From contig BFEA01000583.1 of NCBI GenBank assembly GCA_003427395.1, positions 858,719-922,718 of the forward strand: a DNA stretch of 64,000 bases, read 5' to 3'. Shown piece by piece: positions 8,618 through 18,959 of this stretch. The position numbers were made by a program, and so were the translations under genes. Positions within the stretch are counted from its first letter, which is position 1. Every line of letters starts with the position of its first letter. The notes below the pieces were generated by a model. The model was given only the letters and a program-made list of their open reading frames with translations. It did not search any database and was not told the DNA's origin. The DNA comes from Chara braunii (Eukaryota; Streptophyta; Charophyceae; Charales; Characeae).

Positions 8618-8676
8618 GTCCTCAAGTACTACTTAGAGGACGCTGATCTTGAGGTCACTAAGTAGTACTTGAGGAC
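8618..8676. repeat. Perfect 19-bp inverted repeat with 21-nt loop
   Basis: GTCCTCAAGTACTACTTAG at 8618-8636 is the exact reverse complement of CTAAGTAGTACTTGAGGAC at 8658-8676. It lies between the hammerhead-like copy 2 and a LINE-type 3' tail. It could be a foldback transposon end, a terminator-like hairpin or a replication scar. Confidence 0.85.
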
Positions 8677-8945
8677 ACTGGACCTGTTTGCCAAGGACGC
8701 TGGACCTGATTTCCAGCCGTTACAAGAGGACGCTAGGCTTGTTTCCCAACCCTACACCCGGGTTGAATTGTGAGGTCCCTGACCTCAACTTCGGTTTATT
8801 CAAAAGAAGAACTGGAATTTTCAAAAAAACAAAAAAGGGAGGGTATCTAAAAAGAAGAAGAAGACAAGAGAAATCTAAAACAAAATCTAAGAAATATAAG
8901 AAAAAAACATCAAAAAAAAAGGAAAAAAAAAACTTGTTTTTAAAA
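8677..8945 (+). mobile_element. LINE/SINE 3' tail fragment with both conserved hairpins
   Basis: Three GGACRCT-type words are followed by HP1, here GCTGGA/TCCAGC around a 7-nt loop (8699-8717). HP2, TGAGGT/ACCTCA (8771-8787), comes next, and an A-rich tail extends from about 8820 to 8940. The same order of elements ends several LINEs and SINEs in this window. Only the 3' end is present, as expected for a severely 5'-truncated insertion. The lysine-rich open frame across the A-rich tail is an artefact. Confidence 0.65.
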
Positions 8946-9084
8946 TGAACTAGTTGTTCGATAAAACGGGTGGTTGCACTGTCACTTGAGAGGTCTAACT
9001 CCCTGTAACTTTAAAGTGCGTCATCTGGCGCTTCTAGTGTTAGTTGGTTTTTTTTTTTCCTCGTTGACTCATGCCAACGATTAT

Positions 9085-9615
9085 AAGTACGTTGCGTGGC
9101 TTTTTGGCCATGCACTGTTGACATACAGACCCGAGTTCGAGTTCCGAAAGACTCGAAAAATTTTGGAGCATTTCTTGATTTAAGCATGTCATCCTTGCTT
9201 AGGGGCCATGCTCAATCCCGCACGGTTAATTCTGGTTGCACGATCCTACCGATCGCTCAGCCAAGATCAATCCCACACAAACTACCTTATCGAAGGTCAG
9301 CTCCAAAAGAGCTAGACCAGTTGGGCACAGTCGGATTCATTTCGTGCATCGGTGGCATGACAGTCTACTGTATTTACCTACTAGGCTAATTCCTTTTGCA
9401 GGAGCAGAGGCGACAACCATTTTATTTGAAGGGTTGAGCCCAGTAGGTCGCCCCTCCTGCCTGTGACCCAGCAGACTCTGCCTGTCTGCCCCTTTCCCAT
9501 GGATGTTTGCCCATCCATGGCTTGGAGGTTACCCAAACGGGTAAGCCTCGGCACCGGTCTGTCAGCCCCCTGGCTCGAAGTCAACCCCCACGGCCCAGAG
9601 AGAGAAAAAAAAAAG
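9085..9615 (+). mobile_element. Possible SINE with tRNA-like head
   Basis: An A-box-like TGGCTTTTTGG (about 9099) and a B-box-like GAGTTCGAGTTCC (about 9131-9143) are spaced as in a tRNA. A short A-run closes the unit at about 9606-9615. Near the 3' end, CCATGGATG (9497-9505) and CATCCATGG (9512-9520) form a 9-bp hairpin. No target duplication was found, and the A box is weak. Confidence 0.35.
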
Positions 9616-9983
9616 CTTCTTATTTCTCTCGCGTTGCAGCCCCATATGTCTCGTAGTGGTTCCTTTTAGCTTAGTTAGACTCTGAATTGTGCGACTTAGC
9701 AGCCGCACGTCATTATTTTAGATAGACTAGGTCTAGTTTTGGCATTTCCACGTCCGCATGCCTTCGTGGCCTGATATAAACCGCCAACTACAACCATTAC
9801 TTTCGGACGCCGCAAGCGTCTTAATTAAAGTTCATAAACATTTCAGCCTCTCGGTCATAAGTTAATCTAAATGAATTTTTGGCAAATGTCGGTCTCATCA
9901 AGTCCTTCAATTCAACAAAAAAAGTCGGACAGTGTCCGACATTTAAAATCCTCGGCGAAACCCCTTGTTATTTGCCCCGACGA
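9616..9983. other. Unassigned sequence with a 17-bp palindrome
   Basis: No gene is seen. GTCGGACAGTGTCCGAC (9924-9940) is a perfect palindrome with one central base. The words AAATGTCGG (about 9890) and CCGACATTT (about 9937) also pair. Confidence 0.45.
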
Positions 9984-10430
9984 CGGTACTTGTGATAAAC
10001 CTGGAAAAAGCATACGACAAGGTGGGACGGACATTCATGATTACATCACTCAGACATTTTGGCTTTGGAGAAGGTTTCAACAAATGGGTAATAGCTCTCA
10101 ACACATTCTCCACCTCGAGCGGAGAACCCAAACGTGGCGGTACTTTTCATAGACACGGAAAAGGAAGACGACAAGGTGAGGTGGACGTTCGTGATTACAT
10201 TCGCTCATACATTTTGGTTTTGGAGAAGGTTTCAACAAATAGGTAATAACTCTCAACACCTTCTCCACCTCGACCGGAGAACCTAGATGAGTGGTACTCG
10301 TGACAGACCTCGAAAAGGCATACAACAAGGTGGGGCGGACTTTCATGATTACATCGCTCAGACATTTGGCTTTGTAGAAGGTTTCAACAAATGGGCAATA
10401 GCTCTCAACACCTTCTCCACCTCGATGATC
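9984..10430 (+). repeat. 154-bp tandem triplication inside the LINE A RT
   Basis: Three copies start at 9984, 10138 and 10292, a period of exactly 154 bp; the third lacks the last 15 or so bases and runs into the normal downstream sequence. Each encodes the RT motif A region. Because 154 is not a multiple of three, each step shifts the frame, so the triplication is incompatible with a working enzyme. The copies have since diverged: the motif A Asp is present in copies 2 and 3 but Asn in copy 1. Confidence 0.9.
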
Positions 10431-10951
10431 ATGGTGAATGGTTTCCTCTCGGCACCCTTTAATTTGTCAAGATCACTATGCTAGGGTTGTCCTCTGGCCC
10501 CACTGTTATCCGTCCTCCAGATGGAGATTCTGCTAAATCGGGTGAAAAGGCATCCGCTAATCAGAGGTCTTCAACTCAACGAGTCGTCAGACTGCATAAA
10601 AAAAAAAAAAACTCGCAGATTACCTCTTCGCAGTGTGTGAAAACATAGTGTCTGTTCTTTCCGCCTTGAAAGAAACCCTACTAGAGTATACGCTGCCAGG
10701 AGCATCGGTCAAGTGGTCGAAATCAACCTACCTACTTCCCAAATGTAATGTGACCAGTTTGAAATAGGCCATGAAGAGAGTATAGGAGGGAGAAGAGGAG
10801 AGGTTCCTCCGGGTGCTAATCAGCTTGTAGGTGGAATCATCAGCACAAGGACTCCTACTCCAGAACATAATAGCCTTCAAACTTAATATGTGGTGCATAG
10901 CCTGACATCTGTCCTCGATTGGACGACAGATGGTGACCAACGTAGGATTGT

Positions 10952-10953
<2 letters not shown>
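9984..10953 (+). pseudogene. LINE A, reverse transcriptase part (broken, segment triplicated)
   Basis: This is a remnant of ORF2 reverse transcriptase from the LINE family seen throughout the window. Recognisable pieces are RT motif A 'LEKAYDKVGRTFM', 'FNKWVIALNTFSTSS', 'CPLAPLLSVLQMEILLNRV', the motif C equivalent 'LADYLF' (10612-10626; normally L-A-D-D in this family), 'VKWSKSTYLLPK' and 'SSIGRQMVTNVGLS'. The motif A segment occurs three times in tandem (separate entry), which shifts the frame. An A-run (10597-10610) interrupts the reading just before motif C. The remnant stops at a poly-T, where a minus-strand SINE begins. The protein would copy the LINE RNA at a nicked target; this copy cannot. 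Confidence 0.85.
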
Positions 10954-10985
<32 letters not shown>

Positions 10986-11640
10986 GCCCAGTGCCCAAGG
11001 CTGATATTACCAATAAGAAGATTGAGACCGGGGTCCTCGCGGTCTACCCAGAGTGACCGAACCGAAATTGCTGAGAACCGGGCTCAGCGTCCCCCATATG
11101 ATGATGATGATGATGATGAGCTTCTGCTGATTCTATGTAAACTATGAGATAATCATACTAATGATGATGATGCTAATGACGATGATGATTAGTATATAAA
11201 AAATATAGAAGACTATACTATATCAGCAAATTCTGGCTTCCTAATCCTATAAGAACTCCTAGCCCTCCCTATACGCGGACATAACATCTCAGAGACAATG
11301 CCATCCTAACCAACGTCAACCAAAGTTGACCTGTTTTCGCCACCTGGACTATCCCCGGACCCATAGGTTGCCAGGGCAGCCCCCTCCGGTTCGCTACTGG
11401 ATTACCTTCCTCCCTCAGCAAAACCCCAGATCTCTCTACAAGGCCTCAGACTCCTGCCATTTGCAGGTTGCAGGGCATTACCCCAACTCCGGCCAGCGTC
11501 CTTCTGGCATTGGCAAAGCAGGGGCACAGAACAAAGCAACTCTGCGAATATCATTCTAGATTCGACCATCTCTGAAATCCTATATCCGAAATGAGGAAGA
11601 AGGTCAACTACTGCCAAGAATTACAGAACACCAAACAATC
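10954..11640 (-). mobile_element. SINE in reverse orientation with LINE-like 3' tail
   Basis: The element reads right to left and ends in the poly-T at 10954-10982. In its own sense the 3' end shows a CATCAT run, HP1 (GCTGAG/CTCAGC, 11070-11088), HP2 (11023-11039), then 'GCCTTGGGCACTGGGCC' and poly-A. That last block is also the 3' end of LINE C (23583-23602). The body (about 11175-11560) is repeated at 11668-12022. No coding region is evident. It interrupts LINE A. Confidence 0.7.
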
Positions 11641-11648
11641 CGACAAAG

Positions 11649-12022
11649 TTTTTTTTTTTTTTTTTTTGATGATGATGATGATGATGAGTGTGTAAAAATA
11701 TAGAAGACTATGCTATATCAACAACTCTGGCCTCCTAATCCTAGGACAACTCCTAGCCCTCCCTGCACCAGGACATTACATCTCAAAGACAATGCCATCC
11801 TAACTAATGCAACTGTAGCTGACTTGTTCTCGCCACCTAGACTATCCGTGGACCCATAGGTTGCCAAGGCAACCCCCCCCGGTTCGCCACTGAATTGCTT
11901 TCCTCCCTCAACAAATTCCCAGATCTCTCTACAAGGCCTCACACTCCTGCGATTTGCAGGTTACAGGGCAACACCCCAGCTCAGACCAGCGTCGTTCTGG
12001 CATCGACAAAGCAGGGGCATAG
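11649..12022 (-). mobile_element. Second copy of the same SINE body, reverse orientation
   Basis: The poly-T at 11649-11667 marks its 3' end. It is followed by a GAT repeat and about 350 bp that match 11175-11560 closely ('ACCCATAGGTTGCCA', 'AGATCTCTCTACAAGGCCTC'). Unlike the neighbour it ends at the CATCAT run and lacks HP1 and HP2. The two copies therefore differ in their 3' ends: either the tail was lost here or it was gained there. Confidence 0.7.
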
Positions 12023-12105
12023 TGTTTTCATGGAATCCTTTAGAAGGAAAAGGCTAAAGTCCGACTTTTGGGGTGCCATCATGAAGGCTTGGGAGGAGAT
12101 GTCAC
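12023..12105 (+). pseudogene. LINE A, short ORF2 piece between insertions
   Basis: Translates as 'VFMESFRRKRLKSDFWGAI' and 'MKAWEEMS', matching the region after the RT in LINE E ('FIPSLKKKRLKSCFWEAV', 'RKAWKKLS', near 34300-34400). About 400 bp of ORF2 expected between 10953 and this point is missing. The SINE insertions thus sit at the site of a deletion. Confidence 0.75.
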
Positions 12106-13545
12106 TTTTTTTTTTTTTTTAATTAAAAAACGTCTGTGATGAGGAGTAGAGGAAGTGCTGGTAAGAGCAGACACTCCCTCTACTCCTCAAATGGGTAGAC
12201 GACTCAGTTCCATTGGTGGGGAGCTGCACATGTTGGAAATCGGGTTCAGTGTCCCTTTACATCATAATGAAAAAACATAGCACAACTCATGTTGAAAACC
12301 GGGTCCAGCGTCCCTTCCGATTTGTACCCTTACTTAAAGACATAGCACATCTCATGCTGGGAAGCGGGCCCAGCGTCCCTTCCGATTTATACCCATACTT
12401 GAGATTGGAACTCTAACTTAACAAGTAGGTGAGGATCCTATGCCTCTCCACCCTGTCCGGGTGCCAGATATGCAAATACACCTGGCATTCCCACCTACTA
12501 CATCTGAGAACTGACAGAGATCATTATCACAGAGTAGAAAGATTCATTGAAGGATTCAAAGAGCATTGAACGCATACCATGATCTTGGAACCAATGGCAG
12601 ACTTGATGGGGGAAAGGGATCTGGGAATTCTGAAGGTGGACGCATTGGAATGTTGGGGTCAATATTGCTCCAATCGTTGAAGGTTAAGCGGTAATTCCTT
12701 GAAACCTTTGCTGGAACATTTTCCGGCCTTCTTTCCTATTTCACCCGCCCCACCCTCCCTCCTTGGTCCCCTCCAAGCCAGTCTTGATTGAATGTTTGGA
12801 TGTCTTGTCTGATGTCTTTTTCCAAAGAAAGGTATTGTAGTTTTTCTTTCAGGGTTTCCCATCTAGTGGTGATTTCAACCTGGATTTGTTGTTTGATAGT
12901 GTCCGTAAATTCAGGGCCGTCAAGCCGAGCTCCTTCCATCTCATAGGTACATCTGAGAATCCATATACCCAGATAACCGCTCTTCTGCCAATATTAAATA
13001 GATTAAGTGTGAAGGTATCCGCTTTTGGCGGGTTCCATGTTTCAAGAAGTAGAGCTTTCCAGTTCCATGGCCAAGGGAGGGATGTTTCGAGTTGATTATA
13101 AATCCTATCCCACCAACGCCTTACCCATACCGAACCTGGACATTGCAAGAAGATGTGCTCTAAGGTTTCTGGAGTAAGTTTGGAATGAAAGGCAGATTTG
13201 CAGAAGTTATACCAGGGTAGTGCTCTTCCCTTCTATTCTAGTGAAGTTATTTCAATAAGCCAGTCATTTGTGGGTAGACAACGATGAGTAATTTGCCATT
13301 GAAGAGAAGTAATTTTGGTTGGCCTTGTTTTAGTGGACTGAAACCACTTGAATGAGCATAGTTCTTCCTTTCCTACTTTTAGATGACTCATCCAACGATT
13401 TTGACACCCAAGCAGAACCAAGAATAAAAGGGGAAGTCCTGACCCAGAAACTCTTCGATCAACCACAAATTCGGACCCAAAATGGACTCGTGTTCACTGC
13501 AGATGGAAGCACAATGACGTTCGGGTTGGCATGAACGTGCAGAGG
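12106..13545 (-). mobile_element. LINE B, 5'-truncated end inserted in reverse into LINE A
   Basis: The poly-T at 12106-12120 is the poly-A end of a minus-strand LINE. Its 3' UTR (12121-12650) holds three tandem HP1 units at about 66-bp spacing; the third (12356-12374) is perfectly paired. Upstream in its own sense is the ORF2 C-terminus (13520 to about 12660) with 'QWQITHRCLPTNDWLIE', a stop, then 'TPETLEHIFLQCPGSVW', the zinc-binding RT-associated domain. Stops and frameshifts are present. The insert separates two pieces of LINE A. Possible GTCAC words at both edges are too short to prove a target duplication. Confidence 0.8.
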
Positions 13546-14640
13546 GGTCACCAAAATTTAAGATCTCTGGCTCACGCTGCTGGGTGACAGGGAATCATTA
13601 GCACAAGTGAAGGAAAGATTCTCAAGTCCTAGACGCGTGGAGGATAATTGAAGGTCCATACTTGATGCTATACCTCAACACTGGCTGGAGATTTTAGATC
13701 CGGAAGGGGTAGACCCCCCGAGTACGTGGTACATGGTAGTGGTGTGCTCCTCTCAAATCAGAGTGGTAGAATTGAAGAAAACAAGTCAGCAAGTCAGATT
13801 ACTCACTTAGGTAGGTGGAGTGCCTATAAGGCAACTTTGCATAAATCCAAAGGCTTGGAATTGGAACGGGAAGTCGAGGTTTCGGCCCGCCCAGTCTGAA
13901 CTGCGGTCGCCAACGGAGTATATGGTAAAGGAGGGTTACCATCTCGCAGCTAATAGCAACAGGATCCCAGCATCGGTCGCTATCTCCAGATGACAAGCAG
14001 TACTGGGTGTGAATATGCCAGTCATAAATCTCAAATTCAAAGCATTGTGGAAATCACTCACCTATCTCCCAAGTGGGAAATGGGTGATTATTATGTGGTT
14101 GTTTTTCCTCCTAGTCACCCCATCTGCAGTGTGGCTGTTGGGGAAGGGTGTAGTAGCGAATATGCGTTGTACACGGTGTTGCTGGCTATTTGAATCCACC
14201 AAAAAAATTATGGTGGGAATGCCCAGCAAGATAGTTTGGAGATGGTGGGAGTATTACTCGGGCAGGATGGGGGGCAGTCCGCTGGAGTGGGGGGACCAGT
14301 GGGTGCTGCTGGGATTTTTATCGGTAGGTCTGAAGGCAAACAAAGGTTGGGTTTACGTCGACCATGTGGTAAAAGAAATTTTGTGCGAAATTATATGGCC
14401 AGACAGAAATAGAGCCAAATTACACAAGCGGCCACTGTCGGATGTGAAGATCAAATGAAACTTCAAGTAGGCTCTGAAACAACTCACGGTAGACAGGAGA
14501 AGGAAAGTGAGGGTTGGCAAGGGAAGCAGAAGACAACTGGAATGGTTCTCGAAAACTTGGGCTAAGGGGAACCAACTGGCGATAGTTCATTCTAGTGGGG
14601 ACTAGTTATTTCGAGACGGGTCCTCAAAATTGAGAATAAA
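13546..14640 (+). pseudogene. LINE A, ORF2 C-terminal part (zinc-binding region)
   Basis: This continues LINE A after the LINE B insertion. The reading 'DLWLTLLGDRESLAQVKERF' with 'LDAIPQHWLEILDPEGVDPP' corresponds to LINE D at 30730-30900 and to LINE E near 34000. Further on, 'ANMRCTRCCWLFESTKKI' is the Cys-x2-Cys start of the zinc-binding domain, and 'YVDHVVKEILCEIIWPDRNR' matches LINE E 'YIAHVIRGLICEIIWKDRNK'. The His/Cys half of the zinc site is lost, and several stops are present. The domain is thought to help bind the template RNA in plant LINEs. Confidence 0.82.
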
Positions 14641-15246
14641 ATGGTAAATGGAATGGTAGACAGGGTAGTTTAGGCAGTAGAAACCCCCTTTTCCCAGGCG
14701 GGGTACCAGGGCACTCGCCCCTCCAGCCTGGAATAGTTAGCATGAGTGTCAAACCCTCAACTAGGACACTTGGTTCATAGGGCCAAAGTGGACCATCTAG
14801 GAGAGTGTCAGAAAATGTTGGTCTTAGACCCGTCGGGCCAGGTCCGCTGGGCTAGTGCTGGTCCAGGCAGTAGGAGTGGTTTCGGTAGAAGTAACTAGTA
14901 GGTGTATAGGAGGTAGTAGTGATGTGGGTTCTACTTTTCTCTTCAAGGTTTGTTAGCTCCAGTCCAATTCTGGAATTATTGTCACGAATGTGGGAAAGGA
15001 ACTTTAGGGGCTCGCCACACAACCTTTCGAAACATGGAAAATCCACATCGCATCTTCTCCACACAGTCTTTCGACACAACTGCTTTCGACAAAGTTTGGA
15101 AACATGTTAGGGAGTTGGGCCTCGAAAGGCCTTTAAAATGGGCAACCTCTTCCCGCCTGTCACGGCGGGGTTTTTAAAAGCCCGCAAGTGGTCTTGTGGA
15201 AATGGCAGTCCCAAAACGGGTTATTAGCAAAAAAAAAAAAAAAAAA
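14641..15246 (+). other. LINE A 3' UTR and poly-A
   Basis: Non-coding sequence that shares 'GGACACTTGGTTCATAGG' and 'GACCATCTAGGAGAGTGTC' with the LINE E 3' UTR (minus strand, 32820-32885). It closes with an A-run at 15229-15246. CGCCACACAACCTTTCGAA (15013-15031) has an exact reverse complement at 15372-15390, just outside the element. Confidence 0.6.
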
Positions 15247-16289
15247 CGGGAGATTATGATGTCCATATTAAAAGTCGATCGGTGTTTCGAAAGTCTATGT
15301 AGCCAAGGGGAAGGGGTTCTTTCAACGCAGCTTTTCGAATGAAGTCTAAAATTTTTCGAAAAATGCCTTCATTCGAAAGGTTGTGTGGCGAATCCCTTAG
15401 AAGGGATGAGGCGAAGGGGAGAGACGTCGACCGTGATGCCAGTAGTTGCGCTCGGGGCCTAGCGCCGCCGGTTCAGTTCAACCTCTTTGAGCCAGCAGGC
15501 CGTCAAGAGGTTCGCTCGATGCCATGAAGGGAGTTAGCACGGTGAAAGTGGCAAGCCATGACTTTGACCATGGTAGCATGACGTCATCAAGCCTGCCCTA
15601 TTTCACCAGGACAAAGCTACTCCCCCTTCAAATAGTCAGATGTCGCCTTGATTACTCTCACGCGTAATGGATGGGTTTCGGGTCACGAAAGCAGAAGCAA
15701 GCAGCCTGAAGTCAGAAGCCTACACGTCAGCGATTCGTCCTTGCTTCACCACAAACGATGATGATAATCTTCTCTTTGTTGTATCATTACCTGTGCACGT
15801 ACTTTGCAAGTGGCTTGGGTCGTGATGTTCGTCCACTCAATGGTAGCGCACGGGATTGTTGCTTCTAACAGAAGAAGCAGATACTATGGGTTAATCGTTC
15901 TCTCTGCAGTCGAGACTCCTATCTCGGCTTACGATTAAAGTAGGCAACAGGGACTAAGATTACAATATGGGGAAAGTACATTTCTGTATACTACAGTTTC
16001 TGCTCTACAATTAACCACCACCGAGGTCACTCTAGCGATAGTTTAATTTGTATTCTATCTTAGCTCCCATGCTCTATTTGACCTAAGTTTTTGGCGCTAT
16101 CCTTTACCTATCCTTCGTATGCCATGTCCCGACTTCCCTCCGCTTAACTATGTAGCGAGAGTGAAGCCACGACTGTAGGCGATATTAATTAATTGTCAGA
16201 CTCTCTCTGTGAAAGTACATCCTCGCGAAAGTCTAGATTTACATATGGCGGCCCCAAAAGGGGCAGAACTTATGATGGTCGAGGGGGAA
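15247..16289. other. Spacer, possible LINE C 5' UTR
   Basis: No protein-coding or RNA gene is recognised. It contains several TTCGAA words and the right arm of a 19-bp inverted repeat (15372-15390). The part nearest 16290 probably includes the 5' leader of LINE C, but no 5' end can be fixed. Confidence 0.4.
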
Positions 16290-18820
16290 ACAGACTTTTC
16301 ATAAAGCGAGTAAGATAGGCTTGAAGAAAGAGTTAGGATCCTATTCTCTCTATGTTATGATGAGGTTCACAACCTCGAAGATATTCCTTTCGAAGATGTT
16401 ACCATAGAAGGTAATGAGGTTCTAGTCACAGTACATGAGCGGTTTGATGAAATCAAAATTCAGTCGTTGAAAGAATGAACTGTTGACCTAGGGTGTTTTT
16501 CCGGGCGCCCGACACCCAACTTCTGCCCGGGTACACGCCCGGGTGCCCAGCCGGGCATGACCCCCGGATAGGGTTCCGGGCACCAAAAAAAAAAAAAAAA
16601 AAACCTCAAAAAATTCCGAAAAAAAAAAATGTTATGTAGGATTGAAATGCAAACCACTTTTGGTTGAGGGTCACATCATGATAATTCCTCGCCGAATTGG
16701 AGATAAAAAAGAAAATAACAGAATCACACAAAGGCATCCCGCTTTAGACCTCTTTAGCCCCTTTAAAACCAATTTATACCCCCTCCCCCCCCTTTTACAG
16801 CCAACTTGCAAAAAACGAAATGAGCCCGGATTTGGAGTCATCGGGGAGAGCGCAGAAAAAAAAAAAAAAAAAAATCTTTTTTTTTTTTTTTTTTTTGCAC
16901 GTCCGGGTACCCCGGGCGTCAGACCCCCCCGGCCGTCACGCCCGGGCAGGACCGGCCGGGCGTGAGAATCTTCCTAGCTGTAGTCGTTATTTTTCGTGAT
17001 GAACCGAGAAACCTTCCTAGGAAGGTAAAGGAAGATATTGTCCGTTCCTATGAGAATGGTTGTTGAAAGGAGGGAATCTTCGATTTTGATAGGATCAAAT
17101 TTAAGGGATCGAATGTATTGTCCTACGTCGTAAAAGATAGTGTAGTAGCGGAATGAATGGTACACAAAGGCTCAAGAGAAGAAAAGTTAAAAGGGCTATG
17201 TGTTTGAAACAAAAGCATGGATAGTCAGGGGGGAATGAAAAAAGTTCAGAAGAGTAGAACTCGGAAACATTTTTGGGGTCATAGCGGTATATGTACCACT
17301 AGCTGCCTACTTCTACCTTCGTTCTTCCTCTGCTCGCTTTCATCGGCCCAATGCTGAAAATCGATGAACTGGATAGATTCAATTCCAAGCCCAGACTTCT
17401 GAATATTCGTTGCGAAATAGATCCATCTTGTCGGTCTAAGTTCAAAGGTCGTGGTTGGGTCCGAACCAGATTGGGTGACATGGTGAGGTGAAACTCGCCT
17501 CAACAGCCACCCCATATTGCACACACTGCAAATGCTATTTTCACTCATAGGAATGCACCCGATAAAAAAGTAACTAGAATCGACAGTGCAACAAATTTAG
17601 TGAGGAAAGGTCTTCACACACAGATGTTGAGGCGGACGATGGATCGTCCTTGGCATCGAGCTCCAATTCACGATCTGAACACGGCTCCCGTTCTGGTAAC
17701 CATCGGAGAGCCGCAAAGTATAGAGGACCTCTATCGCTCCATGGTTCCCAGAGATCGGACATGCGATCCAGAAGCTCATCACCGATCAACGTGCGAGCTA
17801 AGAGGATAAACCCGATGTTCTCACCGGATCTCAGATACAAGGCATTCCATACCCTTTCCACAAGTCTATGGAACTGGATCTCCAACCCCGAATGCCAGGG
17901 GAATTTGTTCCACCTGCGTATAACCTAGTGCCAATTGTGTCTTTATTGTATGGGATCGGCAGCTCCACTGGGACAAGAACCACCCCCCCCTGGCACAATA
18001 CCTTCTATTGCATTCATACCGATTCATCCCATCGCGATAACGACAAGACCAACAACGGTAATCGAGATTAATCGCCCACTGCCCCCCCCCTCCCCCCTCT
18101 CGCAGGGGCAGCTGCATCTTCTATTGACGCATAAGGTCGCAATATTTATGGACAATCCCTACTAAAAGCACCTAGGACAATCAGATCAAAACCCTTCCCC
18201 ACTCAACCCCTACTGTTAGAAGCAGCTCCAAACGAAGGTCAACCAACCAGAGAGGTATCCAAAACCTCGGTGACGAGCAAATCAGGATCCGCCAGGTTAG
18301 TTAGGTAAGTCGAATCTCAGATGGAGTTACCACAAACGGGCATCAAGACATCAAGGAGCCGAAGGGAAATTCACAACATCAAGAAACCAGCCAGCATTGA
18401 TGGAAAAGTGGCTTATGCCTTTAGTGTGCTCATTGGTGAATGGTGCAATCCACATCAATGTCTGGCAGCTTGACAACACAAAGGTTAATTTTCTGATGCG
18501 AAAGACAGAGGATTCCGTTACACCACAGGTCATTTTAGTAGCATCTAAACAGATATTCGGATAGCGTTTCCCGCTGCCCTATCACACTTCTACCAGGAAC
18601 TGACAAACTAAACCTGCAAGGTTTTGGTTCCACTGCTTGATGCTTCATTGCACCTGACAAAATGAATGGCATGCTCATGGAAGGCATGAGGATGATCCCC
18701 TTGTCCATTTTTAGTGAAGAGGATGTAAATTCCTTATAACAAATCTGGGTCCAAAATGTCTCAAATCTTACATTTCTGAACAAGCTCGGTAGCAAACTGC
18801 CATGTAATAAAACGTTGCGG
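16290..18820 (+). pseudogene. LINE C ORF1 (nucleic-acid-binding protein), interrupted
   Basis: Fragments in order match LINE E ORF1. They are 'ERVRILFSLCYDEVHNLED' (N-terminus), 'VVVIFRDEPRNLPRKVKED' followed by 'IVRSYENG' (after a 481-bp insertion), 'VIAVYVPLAAYFYLRSSSA', and a CCHC zinc knuckle 'YCTHCKCYFHS' broken by a TAG before its last Cys. A proline- and serine-rich tail follows to about 18340. From 18380 to 18820 come remnants of the linker segment seen in LINE E ('VPLLDASLH'). In plant LINEs the ORF1 protein coats the element RNA through a DUF4283-like fold and the knuckle. Many stops and frameshifts make this copy inactive. Confidence 0.75.
16492..16972. mobile_element. 481-bp foldback-type element inside LINE C ORF1
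   Basis: GC-rich arms full of CCCGGGC-type words (16492-16584 and 16897-16972) enclose an A-run (16585-16603), a 270-bp middle, and a T-run (16877-16896). CCTAG occurs at both edges (16487-16491 and 16973-16977). Removing the insert and one CCTAG rejoins ORF1 in frame across the gap ('TVDLAVVVIFRDEP'), so the limits are precise. It encodes nothing and would be mobilised in trans, if at all. The terminal inverted repeats are imperfect. The class of DNA transposon is unknown. Confidence 0.78.
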
Positions 18821-18959
18821 TCTATCTACCTGAAAAACCTCCTAGCCCAGAAATGTGCGTCATCTACATCAACAGGTAGCCCGATCAAGTCAGGTAATTG
18901 GCCCCTCCCACAACTGACTCTCTGCCCCACCACTCACTTCCTATCCAATCAAGGGCACT

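Noticed and set aside
11098-11118. GAT repeat read as CTGATGA hammerhead cores
   Set aside because: The trinucleotide repeat creates the word by chance; no stem II or GAAA follows.
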